Shown here: positions 10,976 through 19,413 of the stretch, piece after piece
How positions within the stretch are numbered: position 1 is the first letter of the stretch
How the letters are laid out: every line of letters starts with the position of its first letter
Notes under the pieces: generated by a model
Told to the model about the DNA's origin: nothing
Seen by the model: only the letters and a program-made list of their open reading frames with translations
Databases searched by the model: none
Origin: a virus
IMG/VR virus record: IMGVR_UViG_3300013131_000273
Span: 1-22,204 of that record
Reading direction: 5' to 3' (one strand)
Length of the DNA: 22,204 bases
Translations under genes and position numbers: made by a program

Positions 10976-11598
10976 ACGGCGAAGTCGAGATTATCTGTAT
11001 CGGCGACAGCGCTGTGATTCCTGACCTGGGGCTGACCCTGTCTCGGGGTTCGCGGACGAACCTGAGCGCGTCGAACGCTTCCCGGTCGAAAGACCTGACT
11101 ATCGCTAGGGCGAAGGGGCTCGTCGCGGTACGAGAAGTCCGGGTCGCCATTCTCCGGCAATCCCCCCAGGAGTCTATGACGAAACCCCCGGACGAAGACC
11201 TGCTGAAGAAGCTGAACCGTCTGAACCGGCCTAATCCCGCTCCCCCTGCTTCGGAGAGCCCGGAGCTAGTCGCGGCGTTGCGAGACCTGACGCGAGAAAT
11301 CGCAGCTCTCCGCGCTGAGATGCAACAGAAGCCCGCCGTCTCGACGGATACCTCCGCTATCGCGGAAGCTGTGAGGTCGGCTCTCTCGGGCCTGTCTTTC
11401 GTAGCGCCGACCGCCTCGGGTAACGGTGCGACGATTTATTCAGGTTCTCCAGACGAGGAGCGATTCATTCCGTCGGGTATCGTACCAACGAACCTCAAGG
11501 CGGACATCTCCCCCAACACGACGAACGAGGGCGCGGGGTCACTAGAGGACGCCCAAGCTGCTCTTCGGGAGGCAAGGCGACGTGCCCGCGAAACCTAA
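10972..11598 (+). CDS. Coiled-coil structural-block protein
   Basis: The GTG at 10972 overlaps the previous stop. The 208-residue product has a compact beta N-terminus (VEIICIGDSAVIPDLGLTLS, with SRSKDLTIARAKGLVAV), a Pro-rich linker, a helical coiled-coil segment (VAALRDLTREIAALRAEMQQ) and a disordered tail containing ERFIPSGIV. I do not recognise a named family. The layout (small folded head, linker, helix, peptide motif) suggests an adaptor in the virion or its assembly. Its end overlaps the upstream GTG of the actin-like gene by 17 bases. Confidence 0.55.
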   Translation: MNGEVEIICIGDSAVIPDLGLTLSRGSRTNLSASNASRSKDLTIARAKGLVAVREVRVAILRQSPQESMTKPPDEDLLKKLNRLNRPNPAPPASESPELVAALRDLTREIAALRAEMQQKPAVSTDTSAIAEAVRSALSGLSFVAPTASGNGATIYSGSPDEERFIPSGIVPTNLKADISPNTTNEGAGSLEDAQAALREARRRARET

Positions 11599-12616
11599 GA
11601 AGTCACAGGAAGACATGGCAAAGCACCTCGGAGTCGGCCTCGACGTAGGCACCATGAACTTGGTCTCGGCCCGTAAGACCGACAAGGGCATCGAGACGCG
11701 CCGGATGCGCGATGCCTTCCTCGACCTCCCGCCGGAGTCGAAAAAGATGCTCAAGCTCTCAGGCGTGAGCTATGTGGACCGGGGCGACGAGATCCTCATC
11801 CTCGGAGACGCCGCGCTCGACACCGCCAACATCTTCGGACGCGAGGCTCGCCGTCCGCTCTCGGGCGGGCTCGTTTCCTCGACGGAGACGGACTCCCTAG
11901 AGGTGCTCGGGCTCCTCGTGCGGAACGTGCTCGGGGAACCCTCGGAGGAGGGAGAGCATTGCTACTTCTCGGTGCCCGCTGCCCCCATCGACATCCCCGG
12001 TCGGGATGTCGTGTACCACCGGGGCATCTTTGAGCGCATCGTCTCGGAGTGCGGCTACACGCCCACGGCGGGCAACGAGGCGATGGCGATCATCTACGCG
12101 GAGACGGCGAAGGAGGGCTTCTCGGGCATCTCGATCAGCTTCGGCTCCGGGATGAGCAACGTCGCGCTCGCCATGAACACCATCGAGGGTCTGACGTTCT
12201 CGGTGGGCCGGGGCGGGGATTGGATCGACTCGGGCGCGGCGAAGTCGATTGGCTCGACGCAGGCCCGCATTTGCGCCATCAAGGAGAAGGGCATCGACCT
12301 CAACAACCCGCAGGGCCGGGACCAAGAGGCGCTCGCCTTCTACTACAAGAACTTGATCGAGTACGTCATCGACCAGATCGCCCTCCAGTTCAAGAGCATC
12401 GAGGGGAAGTTCGCGCTTCCGAAGCCGATCCCGCTCATCATCTCGGGCGGTACGTCTAAGCCGACCGGCTTCGTTGAGTTCTTCACCAAGCTCTTCGACA
12501 AGAGGCGCAAGCGGTTCCCCATCGAGGTGAGCGAGATCCGCGCCGCCTCGGACCCGCTCAACGCCGTCGCGAACGGCCTCTTGGTGCAGGCTCTTCAGGA
12601 ATACGACAATGACTGA
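11582..12616 (+). CDS. Actin-fold (ParM/MreB/Hsp70 superfamily) ATPase-like protein
   Basis: This 344-residue protein shows the actin-superfamily nucleotide pocket. Phosphate 1 is VGLDVGTMNLVSA (D21, G23), phosphate 2 is GISISFGSGMSNVA (residues about 182-194), and the adenosine motif is LIISGGTSKP (G289-G290). The Asp normally found in phosphate 2 is Ser (S186), so ATP hydrolysis may be altered. In related bacterial proteins actin-like filaments position plasmids or phage DNA; which, if any, applies here is unknown. A GTG at 11582 has GGGAGG 9 bases upstream. An ATG at 11615 would remove 11 residues and avoid overlap with the previous gene, but its AGGA is too close. It lies unusually among neck and tail genes. 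Confidence 0.75.
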   Translation: MPAKPKKSQEDMAKHLGVGLDVGTMNLVSARKTDKGIETRRMRDAFLDLPPESKKMLKLSGVSYVDRGDEILILGDAALDTANIFGREARRPLSGGLVSSTETDSLEVLGLLVRNVLGEPSEEGEHCYFSVPAAPIDIPGRDVVYHRGIFERIVSECGYTPTAGNEAMAIIYAETAKEGFSGISISFGSGMSNVALAMNTIEGLTFSVGRGGDWIDSGAAKSIGSTQARICAIKEKGIDLNNPQGRDQEALAFYYKNLIEYVIDQIALQFKSIEGKFALPKPIPLIISGGTSKPTGFVEFFTKLFDKRRKRFPIEVSEIRAASDPLNAVANGLLVQALQEYDND

Positions 12617-12674
12617 GAGCCGCGTCCTCTCGGACTGCGCCTTGGTACACGCCCCGCACCACTTCAAGAAGTGA
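12609..12674 (+). CDS. Possible 21-residue micro-ORF between structural genes
   Basis: An ATG at 12609 overlaps the end of the actin-like gene, with AGGA 8 bases upstream, and reads MTESRVLSDCALVHAPHHFKK before a TGA. It ends 5 bases before the next gene, whose own ribosome site is weak, so it may act by translational coupling. No homology can be claimed, and it may be a chance ORF. Confidence 0.3.
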   Translation: MTESRVLSDCALVHAPHHFKK

Positions 12675-12679
12675 GATAG

Positions 12680-13801
12680 ATGTACTTCTTCCTTACGGAG
12701 GCCGTGCGCCGTCGGTTCATCAAGGAGCTTCGCGGCTATTGGGCGAGCCATCCTCGCTATCAGGACATCGTCGATAACATCCAAGGCAAATACAGCTTCG
12801 ACGAGCGCCCACAGTACGGCATCGTCCTAAAGACCGGCTCTGCCTCCAAGGTGCAGTTCAGCCCCGACAACTTCATGGGGACGGTCAAGAGCTACGTCGC
12901 CCTCGCGAAGATCCCCGGATACCCCGGCCTCTCAGTCGAGTGGGTCCGGGAGGACTCCCTCGCCTTACAACAGAACGACGGTCGGTTCCCCTCCCCCTCG
13001 GGTGTCTACTACTGCGAGATGTCGAGCGAGGACGAGTTCTATGTGGACCCGCTCCTCGACGTACACGACGAAGTAGTGACCCTGGTTACGCAGTCTGAGG
13101 GAGTCCTCCAGAGAGTCCCCTTCGCCGGGAGCCTTCGGATCTTTGAGATGCCGAGCGCCCGCCCTCTCGCCCCCGGTCGCGACTACACCGTCGGAAACGA
13201 CGGGGTAACGATCTACCTGAAGACCCCGCTCGCGAGCGGGATGGGTCTCTCGGCGGACTACCGATACCCCGGCGAGACGACGGGACCGTGGAAGGTACTG
13301 CCCCAGTCGGGCCTGATCGGGGCGATTCCGGGATGCGTACTTGTGTTTGGTCGCCGCTACCAGAAGGGCGACCGATGGGCGATTATCGTTTCCAGTATCC
13401 GCGAAGAGGCGTACCTGGAATACGGCGGGAAGTGGGAGCTGTCGGTCGATATTGACATCCTCGCCCGCGACGTGAACTCCCAAGCCGAGATCGCCGACCA
13501 GACGGCGATGTTCCTCTGGGCGAATCTCCGTCCCGCTCTCATCGACGAGGGCATCGACGTTCAGGACGTGTCGATGGGCGGGGAGTCCGAAGAGGTCTAC
13601 GACGAAAACGCCGACGACTACTTCTACAACTCGACGATCTCGATGACCATCCAGACGGACTGGTTCATGATGGTCCCGGTTATCCCCCGTATCCTCGGCT
13701 ACCAGGAAGAGGTCTCGGGTATCCCCGACGAGCTCAAGCTCCGGGCGTTCCAGGATCCGTTCTTCTCTGGGAAGTTCAAGACTTTCGAGAAGATCCTCTG
13801 A
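12680..13801 (+). CDS. Putative neck/tail structural protein
   Basis: This 373-residue protein starts at ATG 12680. After a helical start (EAVRRRFIKELRGYW) it is largely beta, with a middle domain (SLRIFEMPSARPLAPGRDYTV, then GLSADYRYPGETTGPW) and a C-terminal alpha/beta part. That part includes a helix (SQAEIADQTAMFLWANLRPAL) and a final strand set (STISMTIQTDWFMMVPVIP). No enzymatic motif is visible. Its place between connector-like genes and the sheath suggests a neck or tail terminator role, comparable to T4 gp13-15 in position only. The next gene starts one base after its stop. Confidence 0.5.
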   Translation: MYFFLTEAVRRRFIKELRGYWASHPRYQDIVDNIQGKYSFDERPQYGIVLKTGSASKVQFSPDNFMGTVKSYVALAKIPGYPGLSVEWVREDSLALQQNDGRFPSPSGVYYCEMSSEDEFYVDPLLDVHDEVVTLVTQSEGVLQRVPFAGSLRIFEMPSARPLAPGRDYTVGNDGVTIYLKTPLASGMGLSADYRYPGETTGPWKVLPQSGLIGAIPGCVLVFGRRYQKGDRWAIIVSSIREEAYLEYGGKWELSVDIDILARDVNSQAEIADQTAMFLWANLRPALIDEGIDVQDVSMGGESEEVYDENADDYFYNSTISMTIQTDWFMMVPVIPRILGYQEEVSGIPDELKLRAFQDPFFSGKFKTFEKIL

Positions 13802-13802
13802 T

Positions 13803-14246
13803 ATGCCCGTCTACCGTTTCCAGTGTGCGGAGTGCGGGTTGAGCTTCTCGGCGAGGGTCGCCGCCGGAACCGAAAAGACGGGCTGCGAGTCCTGCGGCAA
13901 GGAGGCTTCCAAGAACCTCCCTCGGGGCTTCTCTTCCTCGACGGAGGTTTCCGTGGGCTCGCTAGACGCGCCCCCCGCTTCGGGATTCGCTTCCCACGAC
14001 TATGAGGTAGACCGGATCGTCGGTCAGGACTCCCTCAACAAGTGGAAGGGGATCTCCAAGCGCCAGAAGGACAAGCTCCGCGTCATGAAGGAGCACAACG
14101 TCACCGGCTTCGACATCCGAAAGACGGTTGACGGCTCTTATCGTCCTATGAACCCCGCCGAAAGAAAAGCCTCCGAGCGGTCTCGCAACTTCCACTTCAA
14201 GATGGCCGACCATCTCAAGAAGGCGAAGGAACAGGATCGCAAGTAG
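13803..14246 (+). CDS. FmdB-type zinc ribbon protein
   Basis: This 147-residue protein opens with MPVYRFQCAECGLSFS and has C8/C11 and C28/C31, the two-CxxC zinc ribbon of the FmdB/CxxC_CXXC_SSSS family. The remainder is basic and helical (KWKGISKRQKDKLRVMKEH, ERKASERSRNFHFKMADHLKKAK). FmdB-like proteins occur in many phages with no settled function. DNA or RNA binding is a reasonable guess from the basic tail. Its position just before the sheath may point to regulation of late genes or a virion role. Confidence 0.7.
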   Translation: MPVYRFQCAECGLSFSARVAAGTEKTGCESCGKEASKNLPRGFSSSTEVSVGSLDAPPASGFASHDYEVDRIVGQDSLNKWKGISKRQKDKLRVMKEHNVTGFDIRKTVDGSYRPMNPAERKASERSRNFHFKMADHLKKAKEQDRK

Positions 14247-14296
14247 GTTCCGGCCTCGGCCTGGTCAGATAAATCCCTCGGGCTTTACAACCCCCG

Positions 14297-14335
14297 GTCC
14301 CGCTTGGGACTCGGTTCGGAGCCTCTAAAGCTCCG
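14297..14335 (+). promoter_or_regulatory. Structured leader of the sheath gene
   Basis: In the 114-base gap before the sheath gene two hairpins lie in tandem. One has a 5-bp stem with a GCTT loop (14297-14301 with 14306-14310), the other a 6-bp stem with a 7-base loop (14317-14322 with 14330-14335). Neither has a T-tract, so they look more like mRNA-stabilising leader structures than terminators. AGAGAGG at about 14344-14350 is the likely ribosome site. A promoter may lie upstream, but none stands out. Confidence 0.4.
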
Positions 14336-14360
14336 CTAGCAAGAGAGAGGTTCATCGACC

Positions 14361-17300
14361 ATGCCCAGTCTTCTTCGCGGCGGCTACGCGCCCCCCGGTG
14401 TATACACCCAGACGTTCTTCGGTTCCGCTCCCGGTGCAGTCCCGGTTCCCAATCGGATTCCGGTGTTCGTCGGTACGGGCGTCGAGATCCTGAGCCGATT
14501 GAATCTGCCCGTGGTCCGGGGCTCGTCCTCGACCATCGACCAGCAGATTGTCGATGAGGACCAGTCCGGTCGCGCCGTCGTCAGCGTCTCGCCCAGCGGC
14601 GCGGTGACTCTCGGTTCGTTCAACGGGACCCTCCAGAAGTTCCAGGTTCGCAACTTCCCCATCGTCTCGGGCGACGGTACGGGCACCCCGGCGACGGACA
14701 CCTCCTCGGTGACCTGCCGCGTCAACGGCTTCCCGATTGTCGTTCTCGGCCTCGACGCCGCGAAGGGCATCGTCGAGATTTCGGTCGCCCCCCAGGCGGG
14801 CGATACGGTCGTTTGCACTTATTTCTTCGACCGCACCGACACGCTGATCACCGACACGGTTTCGGATCAGGTCACGGCAGAGTCGGCGATCATCGACGGG
14901 GCGCGGGGCCAGAACTTCTCCTTCGTCGCGGCGACGACGGACGTGTTCTCGGTGTCGGTGGACGGGCTTCCGTTCGTGAATATCACGATGCCCTCCTCGG
15001 CCCCCTCGGTATCGGCGGCGGTCGTCGCGGCAACGATCTCAGGCGCAACGGGCATCGGCTCGCTCGTCGCCTCGACGTTCGTGGACAATCTCGGCCAGAC
15101 CCGTATCCGCCTCACCGCCGACAAGTCCATCGTCATCGGCACGGGTACGGCGAACACGGCCCTCGGCTTCGTCCCGAATACGGCGACGAGCCGCAACCGT
15201 ATCTTCTACACGTTCAACGGCCCCATCGTTGACGGTGAGGGAGGCGGTCTGACGACGACGGATCCGGCGGACGTGACGGTTCTCGTCAACGGCCTCCAGG
15301 TCATCCCCTCGGCGGTAGACGGCTCGACGCGGGCGGTGACCCTGCCGTTCGCCCCGGCCCCCGGCAGCACCGTTACGATCCGCTACTACTTCAACACGTG
15401 GCAGGATACGTTCGACTACCTCGCCAACGTCGGCGTCACCGAGATCACCCGCGCAGCGGTCACCCCGGACTCCAACGGCGCGGGCGTCTTCATCCAGGGC
15501 GAGAGCTACGTCCTCAAGAACGACACGATTGTCTGGGGTACGGCGGCGCTCGTCTCCTCGGGCGTCCACACGGAAGGCGGAGTCACCTTCGGTACGTCGC
15601 AGGTCTCTGCGATGCTCGTGGACAACCGCGCGTACCTCGCGGAGTGCTCCGCGACGGTCAACTCCTCGGGTCCGGTCGCGGTCGCCTCGACGACGGTGTT
15701 CCAGCTTCCGTATCAGCCCACGACGGGCAACGGTCGCGGCAACCCGCTCTCGACCAGCCTCTACAACACGGTTGCGAACGGTCGGATGGATCTCCCGACG
15801 ACCCGCCCCGACCTCGTGATTGCGTACTGGGGCTTCGGCGTTCTCGACGCCCTGGAGCGCGGTCCGGTCACCGTCCTCAAGGTGGACCCGGATCTCTCGC
15901 AGGTCACCCTCGCGACCCCGGTGCCGGAAGGCGCTTCGGTCTACGCGACCTTCTACTACAACATCCTCGTAGACGCCGCGTTCATCGGCTCCTCTACCGG
16001 ATACACGCTCACCTCGGCGGTCGCGGGAGCGGGCGGCATCGGCACCTACACGATCTCTGGCCCCTCGGGCGCGAACCTCTACGGGGCGAGCCTTACCGGG
16101 AAGGGTTCCGACCTCACGACGGTCCAGATCGTCTTCCCCTCGGGTTCGGAGTTCACCCCGGATTCGCGCCTTGAGGGCGGCGTTCCGGTCGAAGAGGTCG
16201 TCACCGTCGAGTTCGCCTCCTCAGACGAGACGCCCGCTCGGTTCACGGCTCCCGGCCCCGGTCCCTACTATCCCGTAGAGAACATCTCGGATCGGTTCCG
16301 TATCACCTTCAGCGGTTCCGACCAACAGACCGGCCTCGCGGCGGGTATCGACCTCTCCTCTCCGACGTTCGGCTCTCGCGGCGGCGCGTTCGCCTCCTAC
16401 GTCGGCGCGGAGGTCGAGTACACGGCGGCTTCCGGCCAGACGACCTACGACCTGACGGCGGGTGTCGATGACGAGATCAACCTCGTCCTCGACGGCGTGT
16501 CGATCTCGGCCTCGACCGGCACGGTAGCCGGTGCAGACGCGACGACGTTTGAGGCGGCGCTCAACTCGGCGGCGGTCGCGGTCGGTAACGAGCCCTACTA
16601 CGTCTCGGCGGGCGCGTTCCCCTCAGGCTTTGAGGTAATCGTCAACGAGTACGACCAGATTCGCCTCCACTACACGGGCGACGTTTCGGGTCCGTCGGGC
16701 GCGGTCACCTTCACGCTCCCGGTCGCGGTCTACGCGAGCGCGGGCGCTCTCGCGACGGCTATCGACGCGCTCGGCCTGACCCCCGGCGGTAGCACGGTCA
16801 ACTGCTCGGCGACGGCGGACGGGAACCTCCGGTTCACGCTCACCTCTCTCGCGGTCGGCGACGCGGCGGGTTACATCGAGTTCATCACGAACGCGACCCC
16901 TGCTCGGGACTTCACGATCCTCGCGGGTTTGAGCGCGGGAGCGGCGACGAACGACGACCAGGCCAAGCTCTACAACGGTCCCGTCGCTCGCGTTGTCGGT
17001 ACGACGACTACGGCGGGTCGCCGTCCGTATGACCGGATTGTCCTGCGCAACCGTATCTTCCCCGGCGCGGGCGTCTACACGTCGTTCCACTCCTCAGTCG
17101 CCCAGACCCTCCTCCAGCTCCAGGGCGGTTCGGGTCAGTCGAAGGCGGGCCTCCTCATCGGGAATACCGGCGAGGCGACCTACGGCGCGAACGTCAAAGG
17201 CGCGTCGGTCCTGGCGCTCACGGGCTGGTCGGAAGGTCAGTACCCGACGGGTACTCCGGGCCTCAGCGGTCAGCCCCTCGTCACGTTCTACGACGGGACG

Positions 17301-19316
17301 GGCACGGTCCCCGCGAACAACTACTTCGTCTTTGAGGCGAATAGCGTCCTGGTCCCCGTGACGTTCACGGCGTCTGGTGCGGGTACGGCGACGGCCCTCG
17401 GTCCGGCGTCGAATCCGGCCTCGGTCATCGGCCAGATCATTGCAGCGGTCGGCGCGACGACGGCGAACGTCTCCGTGTACCAGGAAGGCGCGGGCGTCCG
17501 GCTCGTCTGCGACGACCTCACCCCCTCGGCGACGCTTACGGTCGGCGCGGGTTCGGCCAACGGGATCCTCGGGTTCTCGGAGGGCGATACCTCGGTGCCG
17601 TCGGGCGTGACCGCGAAGCAGCTCGCCTCGGCCCTCATGAACCACGCCGCAGCGAACGGCAACTTCGCTAGCGTGACCATGAACGGGTATCAGAGCCCCA
17701 ACGTGGCCTACTTCGCGGGTCGGGCGCTCGCCTCGGTCGAACTCGATTCGACGGGGAACGAGTACCTGTACCTGGAGTGCGGGACGCAGGGCGTGACGGC
17801 TTACGGTGTCGCGTCGAGCATCCTCTTCAAGACGCCGGTCGCCGACGACGTACTCGTGACGGGTACGCTCCTCCTAATCAAGGCGGGCGACGGGTCGAGC
17901 GGCGAAGCGGCCATCAACGGCTTCTTCGTCATCTCGACGGATCCGGCGAACGGCTCCGGCTCCGCGAACACCTCGGTCCTCAACTCCGGCGTCGGCCAGG
18001 ACGGCTTCGTCGGCCAGACCTACCGCGACGAGGTAACGGGCTTGACCTTCACGGTCCTCCCGCGTGCGGGTGCGATCCCCTACCCGACGGGGCCGAATGC
18101 GACGCTTACCTTCCGGGTAAGCAAGACGTTCACCACCGACGGGAACATCCCCACCCTCGCCATCCCCGGCGTCGAGCTTACCGTGACCAACACGGCGGGC
18201 GTCGTCTCGGGCGACTCGGCCCTCGTTGAGACTTTCAAGAAGACCGGCGACGAGCCGGACATCGGCGAGGTCTACTACGTCAGCTACCGCTACCAGAAGC
18301 AGGACTTCACCCCCCGCCTCTTCTCGCGGCTCTCGGACGTAACGGCGGAGTACGGCCTCGTTAGCCCGGACAACCCGCTCTCCCTCGCGGCCTATTTCGC
18401 GTTCCTCAACGGCGCGAGCGTCATCGGCACCTACCAGGTGCTCAAGCAGTCGGGATCCTCGCAGGCCAGCGAGCAGGCGTACCTCGACGCCCTCGTCGCG
18501 CTAGAGGGGGCGAGCCTCCCCGGTAATCTCAACCCGACGGTGCTCTGTCTCCTGACCCCAGCGACGCAGAACCTCGCCAAGGCGACGGCGATTCACTGCG
18601 ACATCCAGTCCTCGATCCGCTACCGCGCCGAGCGCACGGCGATCTTCGGATTCGCCTCGGGCACCCAGCCCCTTGCGGCGGGCGCTATCGCTACGGCGAC
18701 GGGTTCGACTCGCGTTCGGTTCGTCTACCCGGACATCGCGACGATCACGCTCACCGACTTCCTCAACCAACAGCGCGATTACCTCGTAGACGGTCGGTAC
18801 CTCGCCGCAGCGGTCACGGCGGCGACGACCTCGATGTCGGTGGATCCGGCGACCCCGTGGACGGGGCGGCTCCTGTCGGGCTTCACCGCCCTCCAGCGCC
18901 GCCTCGACGCGGTACAGGCGAACCAGGTCGCGTCTCGCGGCGTGACCGTCATCGAGGACCGGCTTCCGTTCCTCCGAGTCCGTCACGGCCTCACGTCGGA
19001 CATGACGAACGTCCTGACGAAGACCCCGACGGTGATCCAGATCGCCGACGAGATGCAGCGTCGGTGCCGACTGGTGCTTGACCCGTACATCGGTATCAAG
19101 TTCCTCCCCCAGGTCATCGGCCAGATCGAGGGCCAGCTCTCGGAGATGTTCAAGCGGTCAATCGCCGAGCAGCTGATCACCTCGTTCACCGGGATCAACG
19201 TCGCGGTCGATCCCGAAGACCCGACGGCAATCCTCGTCGAAGCCTACTACGTCCCGGTTTTCCCGCTGCTCTACATCCAGATCACCCTCCGGGTGTCGGC
19301 GCAGTCCCAGGTCTGA
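14361..19316 (+). CDS. Giant contractile tail sheath protein
   Basis: This 1651-residue protein begins like tail sheaths (GGYAPPGVYTQTFF). From about residue 1303 it carries a typical sheath core (FTPRLFSRLSDVTAEYG, LAAYFAFLNGA), ending with LTSDMTNVL, PYIGIKFLPQVIGQIEGQLSEMF and a beta C-terminal arm (LYIQITLRV). The sheath forms the contracting outer tube of the tail. Typical sheaths have roughly 400-700 residues; about 1000 extra residues are inserted here. Three related beta units start near residues 117, 305 and 486, with the shared pattern V-(V/L)NG...V(T/E)(L/I)...P..G..V...Y(F/Y)(F/Y). Other segments (about 185-275, 684-850, 988-1075) resemble the Ser/Thr/Gly-rich beta units of flagellin-like insertions. 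These may decorate the tail surface. Two hairpins precede the gene and one follows it, and codon bias is strong, as expected for a highly expressed protein. Confidence 0.85.
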   Translation: MPSLLRGGYAPPGVYTQTFFGSAPGAVPVPNRIPVFVGTGVEILSRLNLPVVRGSSSTIDQQIVDEDQSGRAVVSVSPSGAVTLGSFNGTLQKFQVRNFPIVSGDGTGTPATDTSSVTCRVNGFPIVVLGLDAAKGIVEISVAPQAGDTVVCTYFFDRTDTLITDTVSDQVTAESAIIDGARGQNFSFVAATTDVFSVSVDGLPFVNITMPSSAPSVSAAVVAATISGATGIGSLVASTFVDNLGQTRIRLTADKSIVIGTGTANTALGFVPNTATSRNRIFYTFNGPIVDGEGGGLTTTDPADVTVLVNGLQVIPSAVDGSTRAVTLPFAPAPGSTVTIRYYFNTWQDTFDYLANVGVTEITRAAVTPDSNGAGVFIQGESYVLKNDTIVWGTAALVSSGVHTEGGVTFGTSQVSAMLVDNRAYLAECSATVNSSGPVAVASTTVFQLPYQPTTGNGRGNPLSTSLYNTVANGRMDLPTTRPDLVIAYWGFGVLDALERGPVTVLKVDPDLSQVTLATPVPEGASVYATFYYNILVDAAFIGSSTGYTLTSAVAGAGGIGTYTISGPSGANLYGASLTGKGSDLTTVQIVFPSGSEFTPDSRLEGGVPVEEVVTVEFASSDETPARFTAPGPGPYYPVENISDRFRITFSGSDQQTGLAAGIDLSSPTFGSRGGAFASYVGAEVEYTAASGQTTYDLTAGVDDEINLVLDGVSISASTGTVAGADATTFEAALNSAAVAVGNEPYYVSAGAFPSGFEVIVNEYDQIRLHYTGDVSGPSGAVTFTLPVAVYASAGALATAIDALGLTPGGSTVNCSATADGNLRFTLTSLAVGDAAGYIEFITNATPARDFTILAGLSAGAATNDDQAKLYNGPVARVVGTTTTAGRRPYDRIVLRNRIFPGAGVYTSFHSSVAQTLLQLQGGSGQSKAGLLIGNTGEATYGANVKGASVLALTGWSEGQYPTGTPGLSGQPLVTFYDGTGTVPANNYFVFEANSVLVPVTFTASGAGTATALGPASNPASVIGQIIAAVGATTANVSVYQEGAGVRLVCDDLTPSATLTVGAGSANGILGFSEGDTSVPSGVTAKQLASALMNHAAANGNFASVTMNGYQSPNVAYFAGRALASVELDSTGNEYLYLECGTQGVTAYGVASSILFKTPVADDVLVTGTLLLIKAGDGSSGEAAINGFFVISTDPANGSGSANTSVLNSGVGQDGFVGQTYRDEVTGLTFTVLPRAGAIPYPTGPNATLTFRVSKTFTTDGNIPTLAIPGVELTVTNTAGVVSGDSALVETFKKTGDEPDIGEVYYVSYRYQKQDFTPRLFSRLSDVTAEYGLVSPDNPLSLAAYFAFLNGASVIGTYQVLKQSGSSQASEQAYLDALVALEGASLPGNLNPTVLCLLTPATQNLAKATAIHCDIQSSIRYRAERTAIFGFASGTQPLAAGAIATATGSTRVRFVYPDIATITLTDFLNQQRDYLVDGRYLAAAVTAATTSMSVDPATPWTGRLLSGFTALQRRLDAVQANQVASRGVTVIEDRLPFLRVRHGLTSDMTNVLTKTPTVIQIADEMQRRCRLVLDPYIGIKFLPQVIGQIEGQLSEMFKRSIAEQLITSFTGINVAVDPEDPTAILVEAYYVPVFPLLYIQITLRVSAQSQV

Positions 19317-19323
19317 GACGAGA

Positions 19324-19357
19324 GGGGAGGGGCCGTTTCGACGGTTCCTCCCTCCCC
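19324..19357 (+). terminator. Hairpin after the sheath gene
   Basis: Eight bases after the sheath stop, a 7-bp GC-rich stem (19324-19330 with 19351-19357) continues through a G-C and a G-T pair, then a bulge, to a 3-bp inner stem (19333-19335 with 19342-19344). There is no T-tract. It could be a weak terminator or an mRNA-end stabiliser that sets the sheath to tube ratio. A TATAAG at 19369-19374 could be a -10 box for the tube gene, but no -35 was found. Confidence 0.5.
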
Positions 19358-19413
19358 GGTTCCGGCTCTATAAGCCCCGATCCGTAGGCGCTACGCTAAC
19401 CTGAAAAGGTAAC

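Noticed and set aside
11897-12784. Long minus-strand open frame opposite the actin-like gene (295 codons)
   Set aside because: It is a GC-rich shadow: Arg/Asp/Leu repetitive composition, no ribosome site, no motifs, and it lies wholly against a well-supported + strand gene.
15039-15569. Open frames in other frames within the sheath gene
   Set aside because: The strong third-position GC of the sheath gene leaves alternative frames open; none shows a recognisable motif, unlike the nested frame at 5122.
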